Shown: positions 16,182 to 24,831, numbered from the stretch's first letter. The stretch is DNA of 64,000 nt from Streptomyces sp. NBC_01497 (GCF_036250695.1 NZ_CP109427.1:4898001-4962000), one strand, 5' to 3'. Notes: generated from the letters alone by a model not told the origin. Numbers and translations: made by a program.

Positions 16182-17153
16182 TCAGCCCGTCGTGGTCCGG
16201 GACGCACGGCTGAGCCTGCCGCCGAGTTCCGCCACGCACGCCACGAGTTCCTGCGGAGCACGCACGGTGAACTCGTGGCCGAGCATGGCGAAGCGCACAG
16301 CCAGCCACTCCAGGGAGTCGTTCCACTCCAGCCGCAGCCGACACGTGTCCGGCCCCGTCGGCTCGGGCTCCGCGAGATACGCGGGCAGCCGGGAGGCCAA
16401 CATGTCGGCGGACACCGCGAAACTCACGTCCACCTCGACGCGGGGGCGGTGCCTGGCCATCGAATCGGCGAGGAACTCGGCCGCGTCCCCAGCGGGCAGT
16501 TCCCGGGGCGTGAACCGGGCGCCCGTCGCGAGGACCTCATCCACCCGGTCGAGGCGGAACGTCCGCCAGTCCTCCCGTCCCAGGTCGTAGGCGACCAGGT
16601 ACCAGCGCCGGCCCGTGGAGACGAGACGGTACGGCTCCACGTGGCGTCTCGATCGCGCGCCGTCGCCCGAGCGGTAGCCGAAACGCAGCCGCTCGGCGGC
16701 GGTCACGGCCGAGGCCATGGTCGTCAGGGTTTTCGGACCCACCATGGCGCCGTCGCCCCGGGCGAGCGGGATGGTGGCGTGCTGGAGGGAGGAGACACGG
16801 TGTCGCAGGCGTGAGGGCAGCACCTGCTCCAGCTTGGCCAGAGCCCGTACGGAGGCCTCCTCGACGCCCTCGACGGCGTGGCCCGCCCCGGCACGCAGAC
16901 CGATGGCGATGGCCACCGCCTCGTCGTCGTCCAGGACGAGCGGCGGCATGGCCGTGCCCGCGACGAGCCGGTACCCGCCGATCGCCCCCTTCGTCGCCTC
17001 GACCGGATAGCCCAGATCGCGCAGCCGCTCGATGTCGCGCCGGATGGTGCGCGGGCTGACCCCGAGTCGTCCGGCCAGTTCACTGCCCGGCCACTCGCGC
17101 GGGGTCTGGAGGAGGGAGAGCAGCGAGAGGAGTCGTGCCGGTGTGTCCGCCAT
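16182..17153 (-). CDS. WYL-domain transcriptional regulator (HTH-DeoR type)
   Basis: A 323-residue protein. An N-terminal helix-turn-helix (RLLSLLSLLQTPREW, then RLGVSPRTIRRDIERLRDLGYPV) is followed by the WYL domain with GRRWYLVAYD (WYL at 184-186) and a WCX C-terminal region. The long open frame upstream is an antisense shadow of the MFS gene. Start choice: ATG at 17153, with another in-frame ATG at 17162. It is divergent from a DHA2 pump, which it probably controls through the palindrome at 17177-17193. Confidence 0.88.
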   Translation of the reverse strand: MADTPARLLSLLSLLQTPREWPGSELAGRLGVSPRTIRRDIERLRDLGYPVEATKGAIGGYRLVAGTAMPPLVLDDDEAVAIAIGLRAGAGHAVEGVEEASVRALAKLEQVLPSRLRHRVSSLQHATIPLARGDGAMVGPKTLTTMASAVTAAERLRFGYRSGDGARSRRHVEPYRLVSTGRRWYLVAYDLGREDWRTFRLDRVDEVLATGARFTPRELPAGDAAEFLADSMARHRPRVEVDVSFAVSADMLASRLPAYLAEPEPTGPDTCRLRLEWNDSLEWLAVRFAMLGHEFTVRAPQELVACVAELGGRLSRASRTTTG

Positions 17154-17176
17154 GAGACTCATCGTGCCCGTCGATG

Positions 17177-17193
17177 AGGACAGGTTCTGTCCT
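17177..17193. promoter_or_regulatory. Perfect palindrome, candidate WYL-regulator operator
   Basis: AGGACAG-GTT-CTGTCCT is a 7-bp perfect inverted repeat. It lies 23 nt before the MFS start and about 20 nt before the divergent regulator, so it overlaps where both promoters must be. Confidence 0.7.
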
Positions 17194-17216
17194 AGTGACG
17201 GCCTAGCGTCGTCCGC

Positions 17217-18749
17217 ATGACCATCCCGGACACAACGGTGCCCCAGCTCCCGGCCGAACCGCCCGCATCTCCACCTGTCGCTCCCTCCACCGCCCGCACG
17301 CCAGATGCTCAGGCCCCCGCGGACCGCCGTCGCTGGCTCGCCCTGGCGATCGTGATGACGGCCGCCTTCATGGATCTCGTCGACGCCACGATCGTCAACG
17401 TGGCCATCCCCAGCATCGAACGGGACACCGGTGCGTCCTTCGGCGCCGTCCAGTGGATCACCGCGGGCTACGCCCTGGCCTTCGCGGCCGCGCTGATCAC
17501 GGGCGGACGGCTGGGCGACATCTTCGGCCGCAAGCGCCTCTTCCTGATCGGCATCAGCGGCTTCACGGCCGCGTCCGCGCTCTGCGGTCTCGCCGTGAAC
17601 CCGGAGATGCTGGTCGGCTCGCGCCTGCTGCAAGGCGCCATGGCCGCGATGATGGTCCCCCAGGTACTGGCGATCATCCACGCGACCTTCCCCGCTCACG
17701 AACGCGGCAAGGTCTTCGGCATGTTCGGGGCGATCGTCGGTCTCGGCGCGGTGTCCGGGCCGCTGCTCGGCGCGCTCCTGACCCAGTGGAACCTGGGCGG
17801 CCTCGAATGGCGCCCCATCTTCCTGATCAACCTCCCCGTCGGGCTCGCCGGCCTGCTGCTGGGACGCCGCTTCATCGGTGAGTCGAAAGCGCCGCGGGCG
17901 CTGCGCCTGGACCTGGTCGGCGTCGTCCTCGTCACTCTCGGTCTGCTGATGCTGGTCTACCCCCTCACACGCGGCCGGGAGCTGGGCTGGCCGCTCTGGG
18001 GCCATCTCTGCATGGCGGGCAGTCTGGTGGTCTTCGCCGTCTTCGTCGCCTACGAGCGTCACAAGTCCCGCAGGGACGGGTCTCCCCTCGTCGAGCTGTC
18101 CCTGTTCCGGATCAAGAGCTTCGCCGGCGGCATCGCCGTTCAGCTCACCTTCGGTCTGGTGATGGGCATCTTCTTCCTCGTGTGGACCCTGTACATGCAG
18201 ATGGGTCTCGGCTGGAGCCCCCTGCGGTCCGGACTGACGGGCGTGCCCTTCTCCGTCGGTGTCTCGTGCGCGGCGGCGGTCTCGGTACAGACGCTCGTAC
18301 CCCGGTTCGGCGCCAAAGTCCTTCAGGCGGGAGCCCTCACGATGATCGCGGGCCTGGGGGTCTACGTCTGGGAAGCCGGCCGCTACGGCCTGGCCATCCA
18401 CTCGTGGCAGATGGCGTTGCCGCTCGCCGTCGCCGGTCTGGGCATGGGCCTGATCGTGGCGCCCCTGACGGACGCGGTCCTCGCTGACGTGCCCCGCGAG
18501 CACGCCGGCTCGGCCTCGGGACTCATCAACACCACGATGCAGATGGGCAACGCGCTGGGGCTCGGACTTGTCGCGGTCGTCTTCTACGGACCCGTCGACG
18601 GGCGTGTCCACACTCCGGCGGACGTGGGTCCCGCGTATGTTGCGGGCTTCCAGCACGCCATGTGGTGGGTGATGGCCGTCCTGGGGCTGACGTTCCTGAT
18701 GATGTACGTGCTGCCGCGCAGGTCGAAGCACCACGACCGCCGGTCGTGA
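17217..18749 (+). CDS. DHA2 family MFS efflux transporter
   Basis: A 510-residue, about 14-TM transporter with MDLVDATIVNVAIPSI in helix 1, GGRLGDIFGRKR as motif A and GAIVGLGAVSGPLLGALL in helix 5. A Pro-rich cytosolic leader of ~38 residues precedes helix 1. The 5' leader is very short and has no clear Shine-Dalgarno sequence, so a leaderless message is possible. It is likely repressed by the divergent WYL protein. Confidence 0.9.
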   Translation: MTIPDTTVPQLPAEPPASPPVAPSTARTPDAQAPADRRRWLALAIVMTAAFMDLVDATIVNVAIPSIERDTGASFGAVQWITAGYALAFAAALITGGRLGDIFGRKRLFLIGISGFTAASALCGLAVNPEMLVGSRLLQGAMAAMMVPQVLAIIHATFPAHERGKVFGMFGAIVGLGAVSGPLLGALLTQWNLGGLEWRPIFLINLPVGLAGLLLGRRFIGESKAPRALRLDLVGVVLVTLGLLMLVYPLTRGRELGWPLWGHLCMAGSLVVFAVFVAYERHKSRRDGSPLVELSLFRIKSFAGGIAVQLTFGLVMGIFFLVWTLYMQMGLGWSPLRSGLTGVPFSVGVSCAAAVSVQTLVPRFGAKVLQAGALTMIAGLGVYVWEAGRYGLAIHSWQMALPLAVAGLGMGLIVAPLTDAVLADVPREHAGSASGLINTTMQMGNALGLGLVAVVFYGPVDGRVHTPADVGPAYVAGFQHAMWWVMAVLGLTFLMMYVLPRRSKHHDRRS

Positions 18750-18878
18750 TCAGGTGCCGATGGCGGTGGCGCTGCGGTGGCGCTGCCGCTCTCCGGCATG
18801 ACATGGCACGGCACGGTACGGCTCCGGTTATGGGTTCGTCCGGCCCGCGCGGTACCGGCCGGCTCTGCTTCCGGAAGC

Positions 18879-19640
18879 TCAGCGCACCCGTGCCCTGAGC
18901 TCCAGCGCGGCCCGGGCCGCGGCCTCGTCGACGTACACCTCGCACATGTGCCGGCCATCGGGCGTCGCGGTGTGTTCGATCTCCCACAGGCTGGTCTCGG
19001 TGCCGTCGATCAGCAAGAATGCGTGCTCGTACAGCATGAACCCGGCGTTCCCCTCATCCAGATGGCACCAGTGTCCGAAGACCTGGGCGATGTGGTGGGC
19101 GAAGGCCGTGCGCAGGAGACGCCCGGTCTCCTCGCCGGGGCGGTCCGCGTTCTCCGCGCGCCGCAGCACCCGGCGTGCGTGATCGACGGAGTTGTCGTTC
19201 ACGTAGAGCCGGGGCAACGAGGACGGCGATGCCGCCAGCACCTCTTCGGGTGACATCCGGGCCTCGAACTCCGGCCCCGACATCTCCGCCATGCTGAGCC
19301 GGGCTTCCTGGCCTAACAGTTCGGTGGCGGCCTGCCGGGCGTCCGTCTCGGCCACGAACAACTCGTGCAGCGGTGTGCCGTCGCGGCCGGTGGTGTGCAC
19401 CACCTCCCACAGGGTCAGCGCACTGCTGTCGGAGAGCAGGAACGTGTGCCGGTACGTCTCGCGGTGCTGTCCCTTGCTGTGATGCGCGGAGGACAGTGAA
19501 CTGGCGTGCGCCAGCGCGGAGTCGAGCCGCCCGATCAGATCCTCGGGCAGCACGAAGGAGTTGAGCGAGCGTTCCAGAAGGCGCTGGATGTGCGTCTCGG
19601 TCGTCTCGTACGGACCGTTCAAGAGGGATCTCCCCGACAT
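18879..19640 (-). CDS. DUF6227 family protein with a TTA codon
   Basis: A 253-residue soluble protein that I recognise as the Streptomyces DUF6227 family (PYETTETHIQRLLERSLNSF near the N-terminus). It contains two related halves, HTFLLSDSSALTLWEVVHTTGRDG and HAFLLIDGTETSLWEIEHTATPDG, so it looks like an internal duplication. The function is unknown. Leucine in TELLGQEA is encoded by TTA (complement of 19314-19316), a codon read by the bldA tRNA in Streptomyces. The start may be ATG 19640 or the in-frame TTG a few codons later, which has GGGGAGA in front. Confidence 0.75.
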   Translation of the reverse strand: MSGRSLLNGPYETTETHIQRLLERSLNSFVLPEDLIGRLDSALAHASSLSSAHHSKGQHRETYRHTFLLSDSSALTLWEVVHTTGRDGTPLHELFVAETDARQAATELLGQEARLSMAEMSGPEFEARMSPEEVLAASPSSLPRLYVNDNSVDHARRVLRRAENADRPGEETGRLLRTAFAHHIAQVFGHWCHLDEGNAGFMLYEHAFLLIDGTETSLWEIEHTATPDGRHMCEVYVDEAAARAALELRARVR

Positions 19641-19745
19641 CGCCAGGTGTCACTTTGTGAACGCATACCGTAGCCCCTTGGGGTGAGATCACGTCCAGAG
19701 TTTTGGGAAATGTGGCGCGATTCGAAGAATTTCATCCCCGCTTCG

Positions 19746-20801
19746 TCAAAGAACCCCCAACGCGCTGTCAGGTCCGTACAGCTCTCGGTACGAGGGGAAC
19801 ACTCCGCCCGGCCCGGTGACGCTCTCCGCCATGAGGACCGCCCGGACGATCGCGCCGGTGACCACGTCGGCTGCCGCCGCCAGTACCGGATTGAGCGCCA
19901 ACGGCCCGTCCCCCAGGGGAAAACCGCCGGTCGCGAGAGCGAAGACCGTGTCCCCGTCATTCATCATGTGTACGGGCCGTACCGCACGCGCGATGCCGTC
20001 GTGCGCGGTACCCGCCATCTTCTGCGCCTGCGAGCGGCTCAGGTCCGCGTCCGTGGCGACCACCACCAGGGTGGTGTTCAGGGGAGGCGGCCCGGCCGTT
20101 TCGCGTAGGGCGGCCAGCCTCGCCCGCGCCGCCTCGTGGACCTCCGGTGCGGGGTAGGCCGTACGTCCCTCGTAGTAGCGCCCGTACAGCACACCCGTGA
20201 GGGGATCGACCGCCGACCCCGCCGCGTTGGCGACGACGAGCGCGGCGACCGTGATCCCCGAGTCGGCCAGCACCGTGCCGGCCGTACCGACTCCTCCCTT
20301 GAGCGGGCCGACCAGCGAGCCGGTACCCGCGCCGACGCCGCCCTCGGCGAGTGGCGCACCGTCGCGGGACGCGGCCGCCGCCTCGACCGCCGCCCGTCCC
20401 GTGGCCGCGTCCGGCCTGACCTTCCAGTCCCCGCCGCGTCCCAGGTCGAAGATGGCCGCCGCGGGCACCACCGGCACGACATGCCGCCGGTCGGGGACCC
20501 GCACGCCCCTGCCCTGCTCCTCCAGCCACGCCATGACGCCGGAGACCGAGTCGAGACCGTAGGCGCTGCCGCCCGTCAGGACGACCGCCTCCACCCGCTC
20601 GACCAGGTTGCGGGGATCCAGGGCGTCCGTCTCGCGTGTCGCCGGGCCCCCGCCCCGTACGTCCACTGCGGCCGTCACTCCGCCCTCCGGCGCGAGTACC
20701 ACCGTCGTGCCCGTCAGCGCGTGCTCGCCCGCCACCTGCGCGTGTCCGACCCGCAGGCCCGCCACATCGGTCAACGCGCCGCGGCCTACCCCGTCAGTCA
20801 C
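19746..20801 (-). CDS. P1 family (S58, DmpA-like) self-processing peptidase
   Basis: A 351-residue N-terminal-nucleophile hydrolase. Family marks are LTGGSAYGLDSVSGVMAWLEEQG (about 75-97), ALVVANAAGSAVDP and PLNTTLVVVATDA. T243/T244 in the NTTL motif is the likely self-cleavage and nucleophile position. S58 enzymes are aminopeptidases or amidases that split themselves into two chains. The GTG at 20801 follows GGAGGGAG and overlaps the 3' end of the ltrA gene by 8 nt, so the two are probably co-translated. Confidence 0.85.
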   Translation of the reverse strand: MTDGVGRGALTDVAGLRVGHAQVAGEHALTGTTVVLAPEGGVTAAVDVRGGGPATRETDALDPRNLVERVEAVVLTGGSAYGLDSVSGVMAWLEEQGRGVRVPDRRHVVPVVPAAAIFDLGRGGDWKVRPDAATGRAAVEAAAASRDGAPLAEGGVGAGTGSLVGPLKGGVGTAGTVLADSGITVAALVVANAAGSAVDPLTGVLYGRYYEGRTAYPAPEVHEAARARLAALRETAGPPPLNTTLVVVATDADLSRSQAQKMAGTAHDGIARAVRPVHMMNDGDTVFALATGGFPLGDGPLALNPVLAAAADVVTGAIVRAVLMAESVTGPGGVFPSYRELYGPDSALGVL

Positions 20802-22056
20802 TGGAAACTCCCTCCGTCGCACCGGCCACACCGGACAAACTCGCGCCACCGCCGCCATGAGGCGGCCCGGTCTCCGGGATCCTGGCGGCCAGCGTCACAC
20901 CGACCACCACGGTCGCCGCCGCCACCAGCCCCGCCGCCGGCACCGCCCAGTCGCCGGCGAAGACGCAGCAGACAACGGCCACCGAGGCCACCGGCAGTAC
21001 GAGTTGCTGCACCAGGCCGCCCTTGAAACGCCGCGCGTGCAACAGCCACACGGCGATCAGGAAGACCGCCGTCGGCACCACGACCGCGGCCCCCGCCGCT
21101 CGCGCCGAGACATGCGCCTCACCCACCGCGTGTTCGACCGCGACCTCCAGGCCCGCCCCGATCGCTGCCGCCGACCCGAAGATGACGAAGTGGCCGTAGC
21201 CCCAGGGGATGGCCTCCCGGTCGGTCCACAGCCGCTCGTGCGCGGGCACCGAGAAATAGATCCACCAGGCGGCGAAGACGATGAGGACACCACCGCCGGC
21301 GATCGGCAGCAGCCGCCCGAGTGCTTCGTGTTCGTCCAGTGCGGACTGCACGGCGACGGTGGCCGCCGACATCGTCTCGCCGAGCACGATCAGGGTGAAC
21401 AGTCCGTACCGCTCCTCGATGTGGTGCGGGTGCCACGATGTCTGCTGACGGCGCTCCGCCACGATCGGCACCAGCATCTCGGCCACCCCCACGACCAGGA
21501 AGAGCCACCGGCGGAAATCCTCCGGCGCGAACAGCAGCCCCACCCATGCCACTTGGCACAACGTGACGCCCGTCGCGTACAGCAGAGCCGTCCGCCGCGC
21601 CGCGCTCCCCGCTTCCTCGGAGGCTGCCGCCCGCAGCCACTGCCCGGTCAGCGCCAGCCGCATCACGAGGTAGCCGATGACGGCGACGGTCCAGTCGTTG
21701 TCCGTGAAGGCCCGCGGGATGCCCGCCGCGTAGATCAGCACACCGGTGATCTGCACGAGCGTCGCCACGCGGTAGGGCACGTCGTCGACGTCGTAGGCCG
21801 AGGCGAACCAGGTGAAATTCATCCAGGCCCACCAGATGCCCCAGAAGACGAACAGGTAGCCGAGGACACCGCTGCCCGGATGGCCCTCCGCGAGCGTGTG
21901 CACGAGTCGCGCTCCGGCCTGGGCCACCGCGACCACGAAACACAGATCGAAGAGGAGCTCCAAGGGCGTCGAGGCGCGATGCTCCTCGTCCCGTCCGCGT
22001 GCGGTCATCCGCCGCACGACGCGCGATGTCCTGTTTCCTGGATCCGGCGAGGTCAT
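20794..22056 (-). CDS. Low temperature requirement protein A (LtrA) family membrane protein
   Basis: A 420-residue multi-spanning protein. The signature is STPLELLFDLCFVVAVAQ near the N-terminus, followed by GIWWAWMNFTWFASAYDVDD and HIEERYGLFTLIVLGETM. LtrA was named for a Listeria gene needed at low temperature; its biochemical role is unknown. The start is ATG 22056, though ATG 22008 directly before the conserved region is an alternative. It is first in a two-gene unit with the S58 peptidase. Confidence 0.85.
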   Translation of the reverse strand: MTSPDPGNRTSRVVRRMTARGRDEEHRASTPLELLFDLCFVVAVAQAGARLVHTLAEGHPGSGVLGYLFVFWGIWWAWMNFTWFASAYDVDDVPYRVATLVQITGVLIYAAGIPRAFTDNDWTVAVIGYLVMRLALTGQWLRAAASEEAGSAARRTALLYATGVTLCQVAWVGLLFAPEDFRRWLFLVVGVAEMLVPIVAERRQQTSWHPHHIEERYGLFTLIVLGETMSAATVAVQSALDEHEALGRLLPIAGGGVLIVFAAWWIYFSVPAHERLWTDREAIPWGYGHFVIFGSAAAIGAGLEVAVEHAVGEAHVSARAAGAAVVVPTAVFLIAVWLLHARRFKGGLVQQLVLPVASVAVVCCVFAGDWAVPAAGLVAAATVVVGVTLAARIPETGPPHGGGGASLSGVAGATEGVSSD

Positions 22057-22148
22057 GGACCAAGCACATCAGACTCCGGCGCCGGCCCGAAGCGGCGCGC
22101 GTGTCCTGCCCAGCCCGGCCGTCGCCGGTGGCGCCGTACGCTGGAGGC

Positions 22149-22397
22149 ATGAGCACAGCCCCCGACCCCGAGTCCGAGCCCGGCGGCACCGGGCGGGCCG
22201 GAACGCCGGCGTCGCCCGCGTCGGCGTCCCCGTCGTCAGCCTTGCCCGCACGCCCCGGTCTGGTCTTCGACGACCCCCTGGACCAGCGGTCCGCGGACGA
22301 CTCCGACGACGGTTGGGGCGAGCGTCCGGCTGTGAACTCGGGTACGGCCGCCGACCTCGCCCGCTTCCTCGACGAGAAGCCGCCCCACCACATCTGA
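22149..22397 (+). CDS. Conserved small acidic Streptomyces protein
   Basis: An 82-residue acidic protein of unknown function with a disordered Pro/Ser/Ala-rich first half. The conserved tail, GLVFDDPLDQRSADDSDDGWGE...DLARFLDEKPPHHI, matches small proteins I have seen in many Streptomyces genomes. The ATG follows CTGGAGG. It is divergent from ltrA and convergent with mscL. Confidence 0.7.
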   Translation: MSTAPDPESEPGGTGRAGTPASPASASPSSALPARPGLVFDDPLDQRSADDSDDGWGERPAVNSGTAADLARFLDEKPPHHI

Positions 22398-22419
22398 AGG
22401 GGCCGGCCGAGGATCGTCG

Positions 22420-22917
22420 TCAGCGGCTCCGCGGGACAGACGATCCGTTCTTGCTGGGGGCACGCTGGGAGACCAGAGCGTCCCGGATCTCCTTCAGCAC
22501 GTCCAGCTCGCTCGCTTCGAGGACGACCTCGTCCACCGAGACCTGCTCCTTGGCCGCCATCAGCCTGGCCCGCCTGGCGAGGAATTTGGACATCGGCAGC
22601 ACCATCAGGAAGTACACGACGGCCGCCGTGATCACGAAGTTCAACGTGGAACTGAGGACCGCCCCCCACAGGATCTCGATCCCGTGCGTCTCGCCCGCCT
22701 TGTCCGTCATACAGGGCGCCTGGAGGCAGGCGTGGTACTTGTCCAGATCCTGGGTGCCGAAGGCGCCCACCACCGGATTTATGATGCCCTTGACGACCCC
22801 GTTCACGATGTTGGTGAACGCCGCGCCAATGACCACCGCGACCGCGAGGTCGACGACGTTTCCGCGCATCAGGAAGGCTCGGAAGCCCGCCAGCACGCTC
22901 TCTTTCTCCTTGCTCAC
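22420..22917 (-). CDS. mscL: Large-conductance mechanosensitive channel MscL
   Basis: A 165-residue channel. Pore helix TM1 is NVVDLAVAVVIGAAFTNIVNGVV and TM2 is LNFVITAAVVYFLMVLPMSK. The periplasmic loop carries two cysteines (HACLQAPC), and the C-terminal bundle is longer than in E. coli MscL. It opens under membrane tension to release solutes. The GTG start follows GAGAGG, part of a small AGAGAG/CTCTCT inverted repeat that could fold over the ribosome site. Confidence 0.93.
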   Translation of the reverse strand: MSKEKESVLAGFRAFLMRGNVVDLAVAVVIGAAFTNIVNGVVKGIINPVVGAFGTQDLDKYHACLQAPCMTDKAGETHGIEILWGAVLSSTLNFVITAAVVYFLMVLPMSKFLARRARLMAAKEQVSVDEVVLEASELDVLKEIRDALVSQRAPSKNGSSVPRSR

Positions 22918-23055
22918 CAGAGAGCCTCTCTTCGCCCGTGTCGTTGGAGTCGCAACCTGCCTCGCAAATTACGTCAGTACACGGTCTCGCTGTCCAATCC
23001 GCGGGAGCCCTGGGTTGACCCTGCAACGCCAGCGTCACCGCCGTTTCCAGGCGGC

Positions 23056-23727
23056 TCAGCACAGCGTCACCGTCAGTTGTGACACGGCCGCGGCTGAGGC
23101 CAGATCCGCGGCCACGGCCCGGGTCACGGAGAGTACGAGCAGTGCTCCGCCCTCGATCGAGGCGTCCGTGTCCGTGTCCGGGATCTCGACGACGCGGGCC
23201 CCGGTGGCGACGATCCTGGCCTTCTGCTCCCGACGCGCGCCGTCCACCGCGCTCGCCGGGGGGACAGGTGTCGCGATGACGTCGATACGGTCGCCGGGCT
23301 GCAGCAGCCCCACCGTCGCCGCGTCGGCCACACGCACCGGCGCGGCGACGGTCCGCCCCGCGGCCCGATCGGTCGGGGGCGCGCCTGTGGCCCTGCGGGG
23401 ACTCTCTGTGGCGCTCGGACGAGGGCTCGCCTCCGGGCCCGTGGGAAGCGGGTCGGCGGACCCCGTGGCCCCTCCGGCTCCCGTCGCCGCGAACGCGGCG
23501 GCGGTCACCGCCAGGCCGGCGGCCATGACACGGCGCCGGCGCAGTACCGCCCGGCGCAACCGGTCCCGCTGCCCGCGCACCCGCACCGGATCGAAAGCGG
23601 GCACACCCCGAGGCTCGGGCACGGACGTTCCTGGAGCGGGCCTGTGGCGCATGCACACGGAGGGAAGGGACGGAGTGGACAGGTCCGCGGGAGCCGGACG
23701 CGGATCGGACGGGAATGCTCGGGACAT
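23056..23727 (-). CDS. SAF-domain (CpaB/RcpC-like) exported protein
   Basis: A 223-residue protein. It has a basic N-terminus, one hydrophobic segment (about 67-87, VMAAGLAVTAAAFAATGAG), a Pro/Thr-rich linker and a SAF-like C-terminal domain with APVRVADAATVGLLQPGDRIDVIATP. CpaB/RcpC proteins belong to Flp pilus systems, but no other pilus gene is nearby, so the role is open. The start was taken at ATG 23727. Two DnaA boxes lie about 100 bp upstream. Confidence 0.7.
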   Translation of the reverse strand: MSRAFPSDPRPAPADLSTPSLPSVCMRHRPAPGTSVPEPRGVPAFDPVRVRGQRDRLRRAVLRRRRVMAAGLAVTAAAFAATGAGGATGSADPLPTGPEASPRPSATESPRRATGAPPTDRAAGRTVAAPVRVADAATVGLLQPGDRIDVIATPVPPASAVDGARREQKARIVATGARVVEIPDTDTDASIEGGALLVLSVTRAVAADLASAAAVSQLTVTLC

Positions 23728-23820
23728 GGCGAACCACCGCCTGGTGTGAAGGTGCTCGACCGCTCGGGTGCGGTCGACGCACACTCACCATGCCCGGCTC
23801 CGCACGATCCTGCCGGGGCC

Positions 23821-23859
23821 TGTGGACAACCCCGTCGACCCGACCCGGCCTGTGGACAA
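23821..23859. promoter_or_regulatory. Pair of perfect DnaA boxes
   Basis: TGTGGACAA occurs at 23821-23829 and again, same orientation, at 23851-23859. Its complement TTGTCCACA is the Streptomyces DnaA-box consensus. The copies are 30 bp apart, about three helical turns, in the gap between the SAF gene and the phosphorylase gene. Confidence 0.75.
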
Positions 23860-23922
23860 CTCGCTCACTCACCAGGGTGATTGTGGGGTCGAGCGAGGCG
23901 GCGGCGGTTGGCCGGCCGACGC

Positions 23923-24756
23923 TCAGGGCAGCCTGATCCCAGGATCGATTCCGTCCAGGGCATGTGCGCAGAGACAGTCCCGGGTCTCGCTCGGCTGCAG
24001 TCCGCCCACTGCGTCGAACAGCACTGTGCGCAGCCGGTCCACATTCTCGGCGAAGACCTTCAGCACCTCCTCGTGGGAGACGCCCTCGCCCGTCTCGGCT
24101 CCCGCGTCCAGGTCGGTCACGAGCGTCATGGAGGTGTAGCAAAGACCCAGCTCACGAGCGAGTACGGCCTCGGGGTGCCCGGTCATCCCGACCACTGACC
24201 AGCCCATCGCCGCGTGCCACCGGGACTCCGCCCGGGTGGAGAAGCGCGGCCCCTCGATCACCACCAGCGTGCCGTCCTCGACGGGCTCCCAGTCCTGTCC
24301 GCGTGCCGCCGCGATCGCTGCCTTCCGCCCCTCGGGGCAGTAGGGGTCGGCAGGCGAGATGTGGACGACGTTGGACGTGCTGCCGTCCGGCAGTGGCACC
24401 CCGTCGTAGAAGGTCCCGGGGCGGGATTTCGTGCGGTCCACCAGCTGGTCGGGAACCAGCAGGGTGCCGGGGCCGTACTCGGGACGCAGACCGCCCACGG
24501 CACAGGGACCCAGCACCTGCCGGACGCCCACGGAACGCAGGGCCCACATGTTCGCGCGGTAGTTGATGCGGTGCGGCGGGAGATGGTGGCCGCGGCCGTG
24601 CCGGGGCAGGAAGGCCACTCGCCGGCCTGCCACCTCGCCGAGGAAGAGGGAGTCGCTCGGAGGCCCGTACGGCGTCTCCACCTGGACCTCGGTCACGTCC
24701 TCAAGGAAGGAGTAGAAGCCGGATCCACCGATCACGCCGATCTCTGCGTTCGCCAT
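23923..24756 (-). CDS. S-methyl-5'-thioadenosine (or thioinosine) phosphorylase
   Basis: A 277-residue purine nucleoside phosphorylase of the MTAP/MTIP class. GVIGGSGFY binds phosphate, FLPRHGRGHHLPPHRINYRANMWAL is the family signature, and VTDLDAGAETGEGVSHEEV contacts the base and ribose. It cleaves methylthioadenosine or its deaminated form to the base and methylthioribose-1-phosphate, for methionine salvage and polyamine by-product removal. The ATG at 24756 was chosen; a GTG three codons upstream is possible. Confidence 0.88.
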   Translation of the reverse strand: MANAEIGVIGGSGFYSFLEDVTEVQVETPYGPPSDSLFLGEVAGRRVAFLPRHGRGHHLPPHRINYRANMWALRSVGVRQVLGPCAVGGLRPEYGPGTLLVPDQLVDRTKSRPGTFYDGVPLPDGSTSNVVHISPADPYCPEGRKAAIAAARGQDWEPVEDGTLVVIEGPRFSTRAESRWHAAMGWSVVGMTGHPEAVLARELGLCYTSMTLVTDLDAGAETGEGVSHEEVLKVFAENVDRLRTVLFDAVGGLQPSETRDCLCAHALDGIDPGIRLP

Positions 24757-24806
24757 GGCCGTCACCCTAACCGTCGTCGCAGATCAGGAGGCAGGCAGAC
24801 CGAAGA

Positions 24807-24831
24807 CCCCAGCCGTGACAACGAGCTGGGG
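24807..24831 (-). terminator. Hairpin between ruc and the phosphorylase
   Basis: CCCCAGC (24807-24813) and GCTGGGG (24825-24831) form a 7-bp stem with an 11-nt loop. Its place 3' of the zinc-ribbon gene fits a terminator or attenuator. Confidence 0.5.

Noticed and set aside
17154..18734. Long reverse frame continuing upstream of the WYL regulator (850 codons in total)
   Set aside because: Only the last 323 codons encode a recognisable protein; the rest is antisense to the MFS gene and is kept open by the lack of stops in very high GC DNA.
21119..24142. A 1007-codon reverse frame across ltrA, mscL and the SAF gene
   Set aside because: Its translation is Arg/Gly/Pro-rich with no motifs and conflicts with four well-supported genes in another frame.
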